Source: Nymphaea colorata (lineage: Eukaryota; Streptophyta; Magnoliopsida; Nymphaeales; Nymphaeaceae). Taken from it: 64,000 nucleotides of DNA. Every line of letters begins with the position of its first letter. The stretch's first letter is position 1. The stretch spans positions 6,231,205 to 6,295,204 of the forward strand of contig NC_045138.2 of assembly GCF_008831285.2 (NCBI RefSeq). The letters run 5' to 3'. A program made the translations under genes and the position numbers. The notes under the pieces were generated by a model, which saw nothing but the letters and a program-made list of their open reading frames with translations, did no database searches and was not told the DNA's origin. Shown here piece after piece: positions 10,572-22,735 of the stretch.

Positions 10572-10769
10572 TTGCATGCCTTCATGGCTTCAAGGCATGG
10601 TCAGGTCTTTGTATTTCAAAACAAGGCAGGATTGAAATCTAGGCGGATCATAAGAGATGACAAGAGCCACAAGTTGGCTTTCCGAGAGCAAGCAGTTATA
10701 TGTGGTGGGCTTCATTGTAACAAAATTCTGAAAGCTTGTCGGAGCTGGCACAAAGGGCAGCAATGCTAA
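10572..10769 (+). CDS. Small conserved ORF A, family unknown
   Basis: A 65-codon open frame opening with MHAFMASRHGQVFVF and ending KACRSWHKGQQC before a stop. Near-identical frames are at 54,684-54,881 and 62,510-62,707. In copy 2 the region is cut short (30,360-30,440). It has no signal peptide, membrane segment or family motif that I can see. A pyrimidine-rich tract ending in CTAG (near 10,850) lies downstream and resembles a splice acceptor. It may therefore be an exon of a captured gene, but its openness in three close copies could simply reflect recent duplication. Confidence 0.3.
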   Translation: MHAFMASRHGQVFVFQNKAGLKSRRIIRDDKSHKLAFREQAVICGGLHCNKILKACRSWHKGQQC

Positions 10770-10914
10770 GTTAATTTCCTACTTTGTTTCCCTGCTCATC
10801 ACCTTCTTGGTTTACCTTGCTTATGTCTATGCTTGTTTCCCTTTCTAGTTCATCAGTCTCCCTGACACACTCGTATGAACTTGACTTGCTGCTTGTACCA
10901 ATACAACTCTTCTT

Positions 10915-11336
<422 letters not shown>

Positions 11337-11530
11337 ATATATCACGACTCAATGCGAATGATACGTGTGGGAACATGGTGAAATCAACCAAATATCTGAA
11401 TGATATTCAGCTCCTCAACAATGGGAACAGAGTTTCTCTGGTTGAGAATGTCTACTGGAGAATGTCAACCATCAATTCAGTTAGGAGATTTCTTTACAAG
11501 CTACCTATCCCAATGCATTACCAAACATAA
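11337..11530 (+). CDS. Conserved ORF B (exon-like), family unknown
   Basis: The conserved part begins at YISRLNANDTCG, just inside the upstream repeat boundary, and runs through KSTKYLNDIQLL, NGNRVSLVENVYWRM and INSVRRFL. The frame continues upstream into the repeat, where an ATG at 11,300 gives a nominal 76-codon ORF, so that start is probably artificial. The four copies (also 30,876-31,109, 55,300-55,563 and 63,172-63,402) keep the frame open, and several differences between them are conservative (Ser/Thr, Arg/Lys, Val/Ile). Composition is protein-like rather than low-complexity. I do not recognise the family. A captured exon of a host gene is the best guess. Confidence 0.4.
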
Positions 11531-11862
11531 AGAAAAGTACTCATTTTCCTTAATTTACATAACCTTCTTCTATTAAGTATTGTTTTGCATCTCATCTATC
11601 CTTTCTTATATCCATCTCTCAAGACATGGAACCAATGCCCTTTCCAAAAACTATTTATCCTCGCTGGCACAAAGGCAGTAACAAAAGACATCCTAGATTT
11701 TAGGGTGCTGATTACGTAACAAATTAATTTATGTGGGGGAACCAATATGCAAATAAAATAAATTGTGTGGTTCTAGATGGTTAATAATATGCAAATTAAT
11801 TTATGTGGGGGAACCAATATTTGAGATGACCATACATATACCATCATAATCAGATCTAGATC
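11531..11862. other. Inter-module spacer, copy 1
   Basis: Shared with 31,110-31,340, 55,564-55,750 and 63,403-63,700. Contains the 'aatttatgtgggggaacca' phrase twice (near 11,727 and 11,799); this internal duplication is shared only with copy 4. No gene is seen. Confidence 0.5.
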
Positions 11863-12260
11863 TGGTATGGAAACTATGTGAGGATTCAGATCTAATACCT
11901 CTTTAGCACGGACACGCGACCCATTTGGCTGGTCAATGGTCACGCCCATAAAGTCTCAAAAGTAGGGATATAAACGGGTCAGACATATCAGATTATCAAA
12001 CAAATACCGAATCCATTTAACTGGATGTGGTAAAAAAAATTAGATCCATTCAAATTTAAATTCAAATACAGTTTGCTGTTTCACCACTAAACATAAATTC
12101 AAATAAAGTACCCACCAGTATCTGATAAAGATCCTATCTACATAATGAAACTGGATCTTACATTAGTCGGATCCAAATTTGGTTTTCCAAAAAATCAGCT
12201 CCGGATTCAAATTTGAATTATTCAAATATGCATAGTTAAGTTAGTTAAAAATTAAACCCA
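11863..12260. repeat. Dispersed 'aacgggtcag/atctgataaa' repeat, copy 1
   Basis: About 400 bp with palindromic 'cagatctagatctg' and 'ggatataaacgggtcag', ending in 'gattcaaatttgaattattc'. Copies are at 34,540-34,945, 57,150-57,560 and 63,702-64,000 (cut by the window end). It resembles short nonautonomous plant DNA repeats. The class is not assigned. Confidence 0.45.
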
Positions 12261-12600
12261 ACCAGAAAACCACACTACATCGCAACCTAAAAGTCAAGAC
12301 ACAAGACAACTGGTGTATAAGTTTTCTGTTTTAAATTATTTCTCTTTGTTTAATTAGAAGTAACATAGTCTTTTTAAGTATATCTTGACATTTTTAATTC
12401 ACAATTTTTTTGTAAAAAGTATCTGCAAATTTTTAAATATTAGTCTGCCTTTTGTAACAGATCAAAGTTGATCTGTTAGTTTTCAAGGTCTTACACATAA
12501 ATGAATGAATTAGATCAATAATAAACAAATAAATGGATCACTTGATTTACTAGTTAAAGATCTAAGCATCATGTCCTTAGACTTCTGAGCAAATAGTGCA
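12261..12600. other. Noncoding AT-rich spacer
   Basis: Collinear with 34,960-35,304 and 57,570-57,909. I see no ORF, RNA or structural signal. Confidence 0.5.
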
Positions 12601-12700
12601 TGCTTTACAAATAGGTTACAAAGTTAAATCGAAATGACCCACAACATTGGCATGCTCGTCCGAAACCTTTTTGAAAACTTTTTAACCTATTTGTAAAGCA
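12601..12700. mobile_element. Collapsed TIR element (100 bp, internal deletion)
   Basis: Starts TGCTTTACAAATAGGTTA and ends with the complementary TAACCTATTTGTAAAGCA. The flanks are identical to those of the full 664-665 bp copies at 35,305-35,968 and 57,910-58,574. About 565 internal bp are missing, leaving a short left-arm piece joined to most of the right arm. Confidence 0.7.
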
Positions 12701-12814
12701 TTGTAAATGGGCCAATCGTATTAGCTTCAATAATGACACATTCCATCTACTTCGTGGACAGAGAAAGGCATCTCCTCTGCTTTCCATTCTCTCTTCATAT
12801 ATATATATATATAT

Positions 12815-15308
12815 ATATTAGCTCACACGTTTTCTCATTGTTTTTTTTTTCAACAGTCTAAAAGTGAATGATGAATGGCCCTGAATAGCATTCATTCACT
12901 CACTATATATGTGTATATATGTCTGCATTTGATGTTGTGGCACATTGTGTGGCAGACAGAAGCTATAGTAAGTGATTTTTTTTTTTATTTATGCACCTGT
13001 AACATCTCTCTCTCTCTCTCTCACGTGTGTGGCTTTTCTTTTTGTTTTCCCTCTTTTTGTTCTTGAGAAATAGCAAACCAACCAGATATTTTTTTCCCAT
13101 ACATAACTGAATTTATAATTTCATTTAAAAATTTTAAAGGCATATTGTCAAGAGCGGTTTGAAACCGTCAGCCTTTATAGAAATTTCCTTTTTCCCCCTG
13201 TAAACAAATGAACGTTGGTTAAGTGTAACGCTCAGTTGCAGTGTTTCATAACATTTCTAGTAGAAACCAGTAACCTCTTTAAAAGGTGTTTGAACACCCT
13301 TTTCATCTTTTTCATGCTATGGCCAATTGCACCTTTTGATTTATTTGTTATCTTCAATTTCAAATACCTCGACTATTGTCTTTTGCAAGTTCATATAAAA
13401 ATTTCAATGAGCACTGCTACGAATTCAATAAAGGAAAAAGTAAGGGCCATCTTGTGTATTCTATTAGTTTTAGGACCTAGTTTCCTTTTATGTTCATATC
13501 ATCTTTTTTTCCACAAAAAGTGTTGGAAACTTTGATGGTGTTTCTCCCTTAAACACTTAATTTCAAGGGAGAAACACCATCAAAGTTTCCAACACTTTTC
13601 TTAGAAAAAAAGATGATATGGGCATAAAAGGAAACTAGCACCTAAAACTAATCGAATACACAAGACGACCCTTACTTTTTCCCTTATTGAATTCCTAACA
13701 GTGCTAATTGAAATTTTTATATGAACTTGCAAAAGACGATAGTCAAGGTATTTGAAATTGAAGATAACAAATAAATCAAAAGGTGCAATTGGCCATAGCA
13801 TGAAACTAGATATTCCCCCTCGGGTTAAGTTCTTTATTTGGTTATTATTTCATAATAGTCTTCTTACTAAGTCTGCTTGTGTACATCGAAATATTTTGAC
13901 TACTACAGTTTGTCCTCGGTGTGGTGCTCTTGAGGAAAATACTTTGCATGTCCTCCGAGATTGTAGTTCATCTCAAGTTATATGGGCTGGCTTTCTTCAT
14001 GGGGCTAAGTTGTTGAAGTTTAATACAACTACTTTGGAGGTTTGGCTGAGGAATAATATTTCTAGGCATCGTTTTTTGGTTAACAATATGATTCCTTGGT
14101 CTATTTTCTTTTGCTTCCCTTGTTGGCATATTTGGCAGTGGCAAAATCAAGTATTTGAAGATTTTTCTTGGCCTGATGATGTTTTATTTCACATATCTGC
14201 TTCTATTAGGGAGTTCAGAAACCATATGGCTCAACTTCGATTATCCCAATGAAAAGTTCAAACCTTCATTGCATGGATGTCACCTCCCTTGGGTTTTGTT
14301 AAGTTAAATGTTGATGCGGCTGCTAGAACAAATCCCAGAGACTTAGCAGCTGGTGGTTTATTTCACAATGATAATGGAGAATGGTTATTTGGCTTCACTT
14401 GTCGTGCGGGTTATGGTCATATAACTAAGGATGAACTTATTGCTATTCTTCATGGCTTTCGTAAAGTTATTGTTGAATCAGCTTCCTTGTTAGTTGTGAA
14501 CATGGTTCTAAAAGACCTGCAGCTTCATGATCCTTTATTCCAGATAGTGAAACAGTGTCAAAAATTGCTGAGATGTGATTGAGAGTGTGTCTTGTGTCAT
14601 ACATATAGATAATCTAATATGTGTGCAGATCTTCTTGCCTCATGGGTTTTTCAAGGATCTTTTGGAGTAACCATTCTTACAAATCCACCTGGTCATTTGC
14701 ATCGATTGATTGAGGAGGATCTGATTGGTGTAGCTCGACCTCGTGCTATAGTTAGTTAATGTGGATCTAAACCGCTCCTTTGTACAAAAAAAAAGATAAA
14801 AAGGGTGTTTAAACACCTTTTAAAGAGGTTACTGGTTTCTCCAGGAAATGTTATGAAAGACTGCAACTGAGCATTACACTTAACCAACGTTTGTTGGTTT
14901 ATAGAGGGAAAAAGGAAATTTCTATAAAGGCTGACAGTTTCAAACCACTCTTCAAATTATGCCTTTAAAATTTTTAAATGAAATTACACATTAAGTTATA
15001 TATGGAAAAAAAATATCTGATTGGTTTTCAATCTCTCAAGAACAAAAAGAGAAAAAAAAAGAAACAAAAAGAAAAACCACGCACGTGAGAGAGAGAGGGA
15101 AAGAGAGAGAGAGAGAGAGAGAGGGATGTTACATGTGTATAAATAAAATTAAATTCACTTACTATAGCTTCTGTCCACCACACAATATGCCACAACATCA
15201 AATGCAGGCATATATACACATATATAGTGAGTGACTATTCAGGGCCATTCATAATTCACTTTTAAACTGTTGAAAATAAAAACAATGAGAAAAGGTGTGA
15301 ACTAATAT
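12815..15308. mobile_element. Large foldback element with ~740-bp inverted arms
   Basis: The left arm (12,815-13,550) and right arm (13,565-13,801 continued at 14,797-15,308) are reverse complements of high similarity, with a 14-bp centre at 13,551-13,564. The outer ends are 'atattagctcacac' and 'gtgtgaactaatat'. The element lies where the other unit copies have only an (AT)n tract followed by 'ttccgttctctttc', so it is an insertion private to copy 1, probably at an AT/TA target. The right arm is split by a LINE tail. No transposase is present, so it would be nonautonomous. RNA read through it could form a very long hairpin. Confidence 0.85.
13802..14796 (+). pseudogene. LINE 3' end: zf-RVT and RNase H domains
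   Basis: 5'-truncated non-LTR retrotransposon tail inserted in the right arm of the foldback element. It opens at LDIPPRVKFFIWLL and shows the RT zinc-binding signature (CPRCGALEENTLH, then C and W), typical of plant L1-type LINEs. A second frame (14,277-14,582) carries an RNase H fold with LNVDAA and KDELIAI. The third acidic residue appears replaced (VVNMV), a stop falls at 14,580, and the ADLLAS motif follows at about 14,620-14,640. The element ends in an A-rich tail (14,786-14,796) directly against the resumed foldback arm. An ATG at 13,752 in the arm extends the frame by chance. Non-functional. Confidence 0.85.
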
Positions 15309-15530
15309 TAGATGACAAAAACACCCATCACCTTTTTTTTATTCTTTTAATATCAATCAAACCATTCATGATATATATATATATATATATACATACATAT
15401 ACATACTATTTACAGTAATAGAGCCGATTCTCATCGACCAGATTCAAGTTTCTTGATCTGATCGCAAGAATGGACTTCGATGACTCAAGTCTATGTACAG
15501 TGATCGACCCGATTTACCTGGAGAGAGAAG
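15309..15530. other. Spacer with (AT)n (15,371-15,391)
   Basis: Between the foldback element and the resumption of U3. The phrase 'gatcgacccgatttacctgg' is single-copy here. No gene is seen. Confidence 0.4.
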
Positions 15531-16510
15531 AGAAAGTGGGTGAGAATGGAATTAGAGAAGAAATATGAAGGAAAGAGAGCAGAAAAAATATATGAAAAAA
15601 GAAAAACAGAAGAAAGAGAACAGAAAGTACAGGGCGTACCCATCTCTTTCAACAGCTGCCAGTAAAGGTTGCCCTTATCACACACATGCACATGCACAAA
15701 GAGGATCAGGGCCACAGCAACAAGGGAGAGAATAGTTCCAATGCTGAGGAGTCACCCTGTCTCCTTGCTATGGCTATTGACGAGCTGGTGCTCCTCTTCT
15801 TTAGGTATCCACCTCCACCTTCTCCTTCCTCTCTCTCACTTTTTGCCTTTTTCATCAAGGAAAAACTGGGGTTATTGGGGAGTTTCATTCAAAGAACACA
15901 TATTGTTTTTCTTCAATGAAGTTGCAATAAGCCTAGTTTTGATCCGTTTTTGAGTTGTTTGGTCCTTCAATCTCTTTGGAAATCTACTATTAATTAGAAC
16001 AAAGTGTTTTGAATTTGGTTTTGAGTTTTATTTTATAGAAATTATTGTGATGTCATATCCCTGGGAGTGGGCAGCTAGTTTATATTTGGAACTCATGAGG
16101 CATCAGCTCCTTGTGCTGCAAAAAGAGAGACACTGATATATAAGTTGAAACATCGTGAGACAGTCACTAGAATCAGGTCTGGTACCCTGGGAAGCTGATG
16201 CCTTCAACTATCTTGTTTGGTGGCAGGATAAAATACTCCTCCTACTCACTGAACATATCACTGTGTTGACTTGCCCAAGGCAGTTGCTCTCTTTCCATTG
16301 GTTGATCCCATACCATGTGCACCACATCATTTTCAAATTCCTGAAACATAAACTTAATAAGTGATACAAACTCCTATGTTTTAATTAATAGGTTCACCAC
16401 TCCATGTAACAAGCAAGACAAAAGGCCTTATGTACAAGACAAATCATGGAGCAAACTTTATGAAAGAATGTGTCAGGAATGCAAAACATTCTAAATGGGA
16501 TGCTGATGAC
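15531..16510. repeat. U3 module (3' part), copy 1
   Basis: Purine-rich 'agagaagaaatatgaagg' stretch, then a pyrimidine-rich 'cctccttctctctctc' stretch, 'aactggggttattgggg', 'aagttgcaataagcct' and 'gcccaaggcagttgctctct'. Collinear copies are at 23,680-24,702, 36,530-37,525, 48,990-49,990 and 59,385-60,158. Frames on both strands are long because of skewed composition, not because of coding. It ends at 'gatgaccttac', where block D begins. Confidence 0.65.
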
Positions 16511-18735
16511 CTTACTTTTATCTTATATGAGGAAAATGATTGTCTTATAGTTGAGAATGGTAATTCTACATGGATATTAGATACTGAGGCATCTTATTAT
16601 ACCACACCATGTCAAGATTTGTTCTCATCCTATAAACAGGTGATCTTGGAGTAGTTCACATGGACGACAGTGACACTTTTAAGATTATTGAGGTAGGGGA
16701 TGTTTGCATTGAGACAAGCACATGATGCAAATTGGCTTTGCAAGATGTGAGACATGTTCCAGATCTTAGAATGAATATGATTTTTGCAGGAAAACTAAGT
16801 AAAGATGGACATTGTACTTCTTTTAGTTAGGTTGGTTAGAAACTAGCAAAGGGGACATTATATTTGACTTTTTGTATGGTATGAAGTCTCGAATCAATAG
16901 TGGTGAGGTAATGCAGTTACTAATAGTACTTTGTCTGATTTGTGACATAGAAGGTTAGGTCACATGAGTCAAAGATGAATGAATTTGCTTGCTGGTAAGA
17001 ATTTGTTACCAAAGGTAGATGGTGTATAATTATCTCATTGTGATCATTGCTTGGTTGGTAAGTTGCATATAATCTCTTTTTAGAAAAAGCACTCTTAAAA
17101 AATTAAAGATGTATTAGATTTAGTTTATTCAGATGTGTGTAGTCCTATAAATATGACATCTAATGGTGGATAACTTATTTTGTCATATTTAATGATGATG
17201 CATCTAGAAAGGTGTGAGCCTTTTACAATGAAAATAAAAGTGAAGTAAATAATATTTTCATGACTATTCATGCAGCGGTTGAACGTGAGATAGGTAAGAA
17301 AATGAAGAGATTGTATAAAGATAATAGTGGTGAGTACATAGTTTCTTCTCTGCAAGAATATAAACATGTTATTATGCATGAAAAGGTAGTTCCCTATACT
17401 CCACAATATAATCAATAATTTTCTATCTTGCTCTAAGTAGACTAAGCAGTTTTATAGAGTGGTAATGTGGTACTGCAGTTTATTTGATAAACAAATCTTC
17501 TTCAGTGCCTCTAGGTGGAAATATTATACAAAAGGTTTAGTCAGATAAAGACATAAAGTGTGACCACCTCAGAGTTTTTTTTGCATTGCTTTTATGCATG
17601 TACCTAAAGAACATCAAACCAAACTAGATGATAAAGCTATTCTTTTAATATTTCTTGGTTATACAGATGATGAGTTTGGTTACATGTTATGGGATCCAAT
17701 GAATGACAAGATCTATAGGGTAGTGATGTTATCTTTAGAGAAGATCAGACAATTGAAAATGTCATTGAAGGCAAACAGTTAGATGTGAAGCTAGTGGTGT
17801 TCATGAGTCAACCTATGCAAAACCTGAAGAACTTTCATCTGAGCATGGTGAGACTCATGAAAATGTAGAAGAGGAAATAGAGGTAGAGGAGCAGTATACA
17901 AATGACAGCTCTATGGAAACTCAAACTGATTATGAGCATAAGTTGGAGGAGGAACTTCCTCATTCAAAACCAATTGAAGAGCCATTTGGGAGAGGTAAAA
18001 GAACACATATTCCATTTACTAGATATTTTACTAATGAATATACTATGTTTGCAGATAGTGAAGATGTAGAATCCTATGTAGAGATGTTAGATGAAGTACA
18101 TAAAGATAAATTGGTTCAAGCTATGCAGAAAGAAATGTATGCTTTATATAAGAATCACACTTTTGATTTGGTAGACCTTCTAAAAGGTAAGAAAGTATTG
18201 CAAAACAAGTAGAGCTACAAGCATAAAAATGAAGGCCAAGACAAGATGAAGTACAAAACTTAATTAGTGGTGAAAGGTTTCAAGCAGGAAAGATCTATTG
18301 ATTTTGATAAAATTTGCTCTCATGTGGTTCAAATGTCATCTATCAGCATAATACTTGGTTTGGTGGCATATCTAGACTTGGAGTTAGAACATTTATACGT
18401 AAAAACTGCTTTCTTCACGGAGATCTAGAGGAAGAAATCTACATGACACAAACAAAAGGTTTTGAAGCTGACAGGAAGAAGTACATGACTTGCAAGTTAA
18501 GGAAGAACTTGTACGGATTTAAACAAACACCTAAGTAATGGTACAAGAAATTTGATGCATTTATGATAAATCAAAAGTATTGTAGGTCAACTGTAGATCA
18601 TTATGTCTACATCAAAAAGTTGTCATCAGGTAACTTCATTATCGTGTTGTTAAATGTAGATGACATGCTTATTGTTGGACAAGACTGTAACCTGATTAGC
18701 CAATTAAAGAAGGACATGAGCAAGTATGGGGTCTA
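16511..18735 (+). pseudogene. Ty1/copia (Tnt1-like) gag-pol remnant, block D copy 2
   Basis: Collinear with 216-2,450. It retains the protease region (STWILDTEASYY, with the catalytic-site Gly changed to Glu), pre-integrase and integrase traces (17,100-17,420), the KLDDKAILLIFLGY stretch (17,594-17,782, protein identical to 1,299-1,487), the spacer plus RT entry (17,913-18,212) and RT palm motifs (FLHGDLEEEIYM near 18,413; VDDMLIVGQD near 18,657, intact here). Shared defects with the other copy include TGA near 16,724, TAG near 16,827, TAG near 18,209 and TAA near 18,260. The gag zinc knuckle is absent because block D joins U3 at 16,511. Confidence 0.85.
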
Positions 18736-19385
18736 GGATTGGGCTCAGGATCCAAAGATTAAATCTGAATATAGTATTTTTGAAAAATTTGGAGTGATCA
18801 CAAACATCTTTTTTTTTTTTGGCACAACATTGAGACGCGAAAACAAAGGCAAGGTCTATGCATGCATGCACGTCGCTCAATAGTATCAAAATTTGTTTTT
18901 TTGTTATCGACTTTGGATTTTGAGTTAAAATTCTCGCTTTTCGATCTATACTTTGTTTTTGGATCTAATTTAGATATGAGAGCGGCTTTATGGGTCCGTG
19001 TTGCTAGTTTGGACTTAATTTCATTTGTTGGGCTCAATTATGGTCGTTGGGCTCAATTATGGACTTTGGCTTCGTATTTTGGATCATGGTGTGTATTTTA
19101 GTTATAGGACTTGGATTTGGATACACATCTTGATCTAAAGTTGAATTTCAGAATTAAATCATACATTTGTATTCAGATATGGGTCTAGAAGTTCATTTTG
19201 CATCGAGTGGTCGAGAATTGGATTTGGATGTGGCTATGGAAGTTTGAATTTGGATACTAATTTAGAAGTCTATTTTGGGTTGAGCTTGGACTCAGGGTTC
19301 AAAATTAGACCCAAATCACTATAAAGATTGTTGAAATAACCAATAATCTTGTTTGAATGAAATACAGTCTTTTAAAAAAAATTGG
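18736..19385. repeat. W module, block D copy 2
   Basis: Collinear with 2,451-3,105, with a short internal deletion near 19,240. An open frame of 79 codons (18,862-19,101) is a composition artefact. Confidence 0.7.
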
Positions 19386-19965
19386 GGTGATAACCAATGT
19401 AGTACTAAAATAGCTGTAATTGGATCAACTTTGGGATCTCTAGGAATAGATAAAAAAAACCATATCTTGATGAATTCTGTAACATAGATGTCGATTTTTA
19501 GTGTTATTATTGACATTGTATGTTGCTTAATATTTATTATTATCGATTGTGCATTCAAGAGTTTAGAGTCTTCGTATTTATGTTTTGTACTATGCATGTA
19601 CTTTATTTGAGACAATAAAGTAAGAAAAAAGACCTCTCATATTCATTATTGTTCAAAAGCTTTCATGCCATAGATGTATATACAAAATGGGAGATATAGT
19701 GCCAACAGAAAGGCAACAAATGATTTAAATTTGAGAGTTACATTTGAAAACGCTCATATGTTATTGCATTCAATAACAAGGGCGAGAATTTTATGTTTTA
19801 ATATCAATGCAATCAATGGATCCTACCTAAATGTAGCATTAACAATTGTATGTTCCAAAATCTTGAGAGGCTTTATATTCAAGTTTTTTCCTAATTTAAA
19901 CTTGTGGTTTACTAGAGAGAGTATAGTTGGTGAAAAGACCCCTCTTATCCATAATTGTTTTAAAC
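19386..19965. repeat. V array, block D copy 2
   Basis: Two ~300-bp monomers collinear with 3,106-3,700. The array ends at the same junction with minus-strand copia DNA. Confidence 0.75.
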
Positions 19966-21190
19966 CATAAAGAACTTTCTTAAGTCATAAAACTTTGTCT
20001 TGAGGCAAGTCAAGTCCAAAAGGGCCACTCATGAAAACAACTTTATTTAAGTTGTTGTCTAGAAAAGTATTTTCAACATGTACTTGAAAAATAGGCCATT
20101 GTTTAGTAGAAGCAGCTGCAATAAGAGTTCTAATAGAGGTTATACAAGCAACCAGGACAAAAGTTTCTTCATAATCAATCCCATATTCTTAAGCATTGCC
20201 CTTAGCGACACATCTAGCCTTATACCTTTCTAATTTACCTCCAGCTCTAGTTTTGACCTTATAGATCCACCTATATCCTATGGTCTTTTTTCTTGTAGGT
20301 AAAGAAACAATTTCCCAAGTCCCATTACTTTTTTCCCAAATTCACGGCTTCAATCCAATTTGGATATTCCTTAGTCTCACAATAAGATGAAGGCTGATAA
20401 AAATAATGATGTGCCATAAGACAAGCTCGGTATTTATGAGAAAAGCATTCATATGCAATAAATCTTTGGGATGGTCTAACATGCTTTTGAGACCTTCTAG
20501 GATGTGATTGATTAGTTTCTTGAGTTGCATGACTCCTTCCCCTATAAACAATAATATCCCCAAAGGATCATCATTTGTAGAACTTTCTTTTCCAATTTCT
20601 TCAACTTGATCCTCATCATTAGAATCATCATCATCACCAAAATCAGTCCATACAAAAACATAATCCTCTAGTTGCTTGGATTCATTCTTAATGCCATCTT
20701 CATCTTCCAAAAATATCACATTTCTAATAACATAAACTTTGTCCTTCTCAATATCATAGCATCTACAACCATTTTGTGTTTTTGAGTAACTAATGAACAC
20801 ACAATTAATGGCTTTAGCGGAAACTTTATCATTTTTGTCACTGAAAACATAACATTACAGCAAAAGCCTTAAGTCTATTATAATTTGGCTTAATATTGTA
20901 TAATCTTTCAAATGGAGAAATATGTTTCAAGATTATCGTAGACATTCTATTAATCGACTAGGATGATTTAGAACAGTTTCGGCCCAAAAATTTTGTAGGA
21001 ACATTTTTGGATAAGAGAAGTGCTCTTACAGTTTGAATAATGTGTCTATGCTTTCGTTCAGCCACTCCATTTTGTTGTGGAGTCTTTGAACAAGATTTTT
21101 GATGTAAGATGCCTTTGCCTTTTAGAAATTGTTCAAATTCATTGGAAATAAACTCACCTCCCGAATATCATTTCTCAACTCATCATACAA
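19966..21190 (-). pseudogene. Ty1/copia integrase-RT remnant, block D copy 2
   Basis: Collinear with 3,701-4,945 on the minus strand. The linker frame is longer here (20,800-20,342, 152 codons, starting MFISYSKTQNGCRCYD), showing the conserved post-integrase CYD motif. The integrase end contains GVAERKHRH but a short insertion near 21,167 breaks the frame next to the GGEF motif, which is intact in the other copy. RT entry motifs are near 19,985-20,330. No palm active site, RNase H or LTR. Confidence 0.8.
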
Positions 21191-22735
21191 TTGTATAAAT
21201 CAAACTTCCTAGGCTTGTCAGAATGTGCCTTCTTTGTCAAAGCTGTTTTTTCCCACCTTAGGGAGCACTTATACATGTCACTATTTCCAATTCTGTGTTC
21301 TTCTATCTTTCCACACCTTAAGGAGCACTTATACATGACACTTATACATTTTCCTTCTTTTATGAGAATAGAAGTTATCTTGCATGTTGAAGTTTACTCA
21401 CCAAATTGGACATATGATTCTCTCTTGTCCTCAGTGAACATAAGAGTACCATATGAAAAGATGCCTGACTTCTACAAGCTCAACAACAGGGACATCATAG
21501 AACAATATAATTGAGCTTAGGCCAGCTTTGCCAGAACATCATTAAGAGCAAAGATAGTCTAAAAGTAGTATTTCTCTACTTCTGGCAAGCTCCTTATCTT
21601 GACTGTATGATCAAGCTGACCAACAAAAGAAGTGATCATCAGAATCCTCAAAATAAACCAGACACATGTTTTAAGGAACAAGTGTTGCTGATGACAAAAA
21701 AAAGTGTCCTTCCTAGAAATGCCCCAGCTCATGGAATCTGAACCTTGAAATAAAATGTTTGAACCCTCACTATCCATACTTGATGAAAATCAACTCACCC
21801 CTATGCATCTCTATTTCAATCCTCGTATTTTGCTTGACGCCATAGATCCTCTCCACGTCAAATCTTTGCATCTTTGCCCCTCCACCATAGGTAGCCATTG
21901 CTCTCTCCCTCTCTCATCAGTGTTTGTCTGTTGTTTAGAGATGCCTTGCAAAGCAGCCATATTTTTGTGTAGGTTTGTGAAGGTGGAGGAGTGATTCTGG
22001 AAGAGTGAAGGCTTTTTGTGCAGGCCTGTGAGAGAAGGAGAGGTGGTTCTCTTTGTTGGTCACAGAACTATTTCAACATAAGGGTTTTGAAGCTCTATTA
22101 ATGGTGAAGGTGCGCTTTAGGCTCTTTTCCTCCTCGTTTTCTTGTTTAGGATATGATATTCATCAAGGAAAATTCCTTTATTCTTATCTGCTAAAAGTTC
22201 TTCCTCATCATCGTCACCATCGTCAGTTGCTGTATTCAGGTAAACCCTAATTTTTCTATTTTGTGCTAGCACTCTGTGCAGCTGGGTCTTTTATGATTGC
22301 CTTCATTCTCTCACACTGCCCTTCTCTTTCTTGGATCAAATAGTTCCAGATTTTCCATATCGACCTGAGAATTGGAGGGATTTCTAGCCATTGGTTGGAT
22401 CGTACCTAGCTCATTCCCCTTTTCCTGTTTTTCTGGAACCGTTTGATCCAAGAAAGAGGAGGGCAATGTGAGAGAAAGAAAGCAAGTAGAAAACCCATAT
22501 GTACTGAGTACAGGCAAAAAATGGAGAAATTAAGGTTTACTTGATTACAAAAACTGACGATGGTGATGATGATGAGGGAAAACTTGTAGCAGAGAAGGAC
22601 ATTTTATTTTGAGGCTCGCGTTCAAGGTGTTGGGGCATTTCCAGGAAGGATGACTTTTTGTTCTTCTTGGACAGAATGATGCTTTGTCGTCATTTGTTTT
22701 CTAGCCAGAAATGTTTAATTGTTAAAGATGTGAAA
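21191..22735. repeat. U2 module, block D copy 2
   Basis: Collinear with 4,946-6,640 except for a rearranged, shortened stretch near 21,300-21,350 where 'ccttaaggagcacttataca' is repeated. The plus-strand open stretch 21,755-21,994 corresponds to 5,690-5,894 and again ends its conserved part at a donor-like 'ataggtagcc'. No family recognised. Confidence 0.55.
22181..22597. repeat. Imperfect palindrome in U2, block D copy 2
   Basis: Same foldback as 6,082-6,502, with 'tttcttggatcaaa' near 22,328 pairing with 'tttgatccaagaaa' near 22,442. Confidence 0.75.

Noticed and set aside
13215-13801. Similar 106- and 66-codon ORFs on opposite strands
   Set aside because: They are the two arms of the foldback element and mirror each other. 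They are not separate genes.
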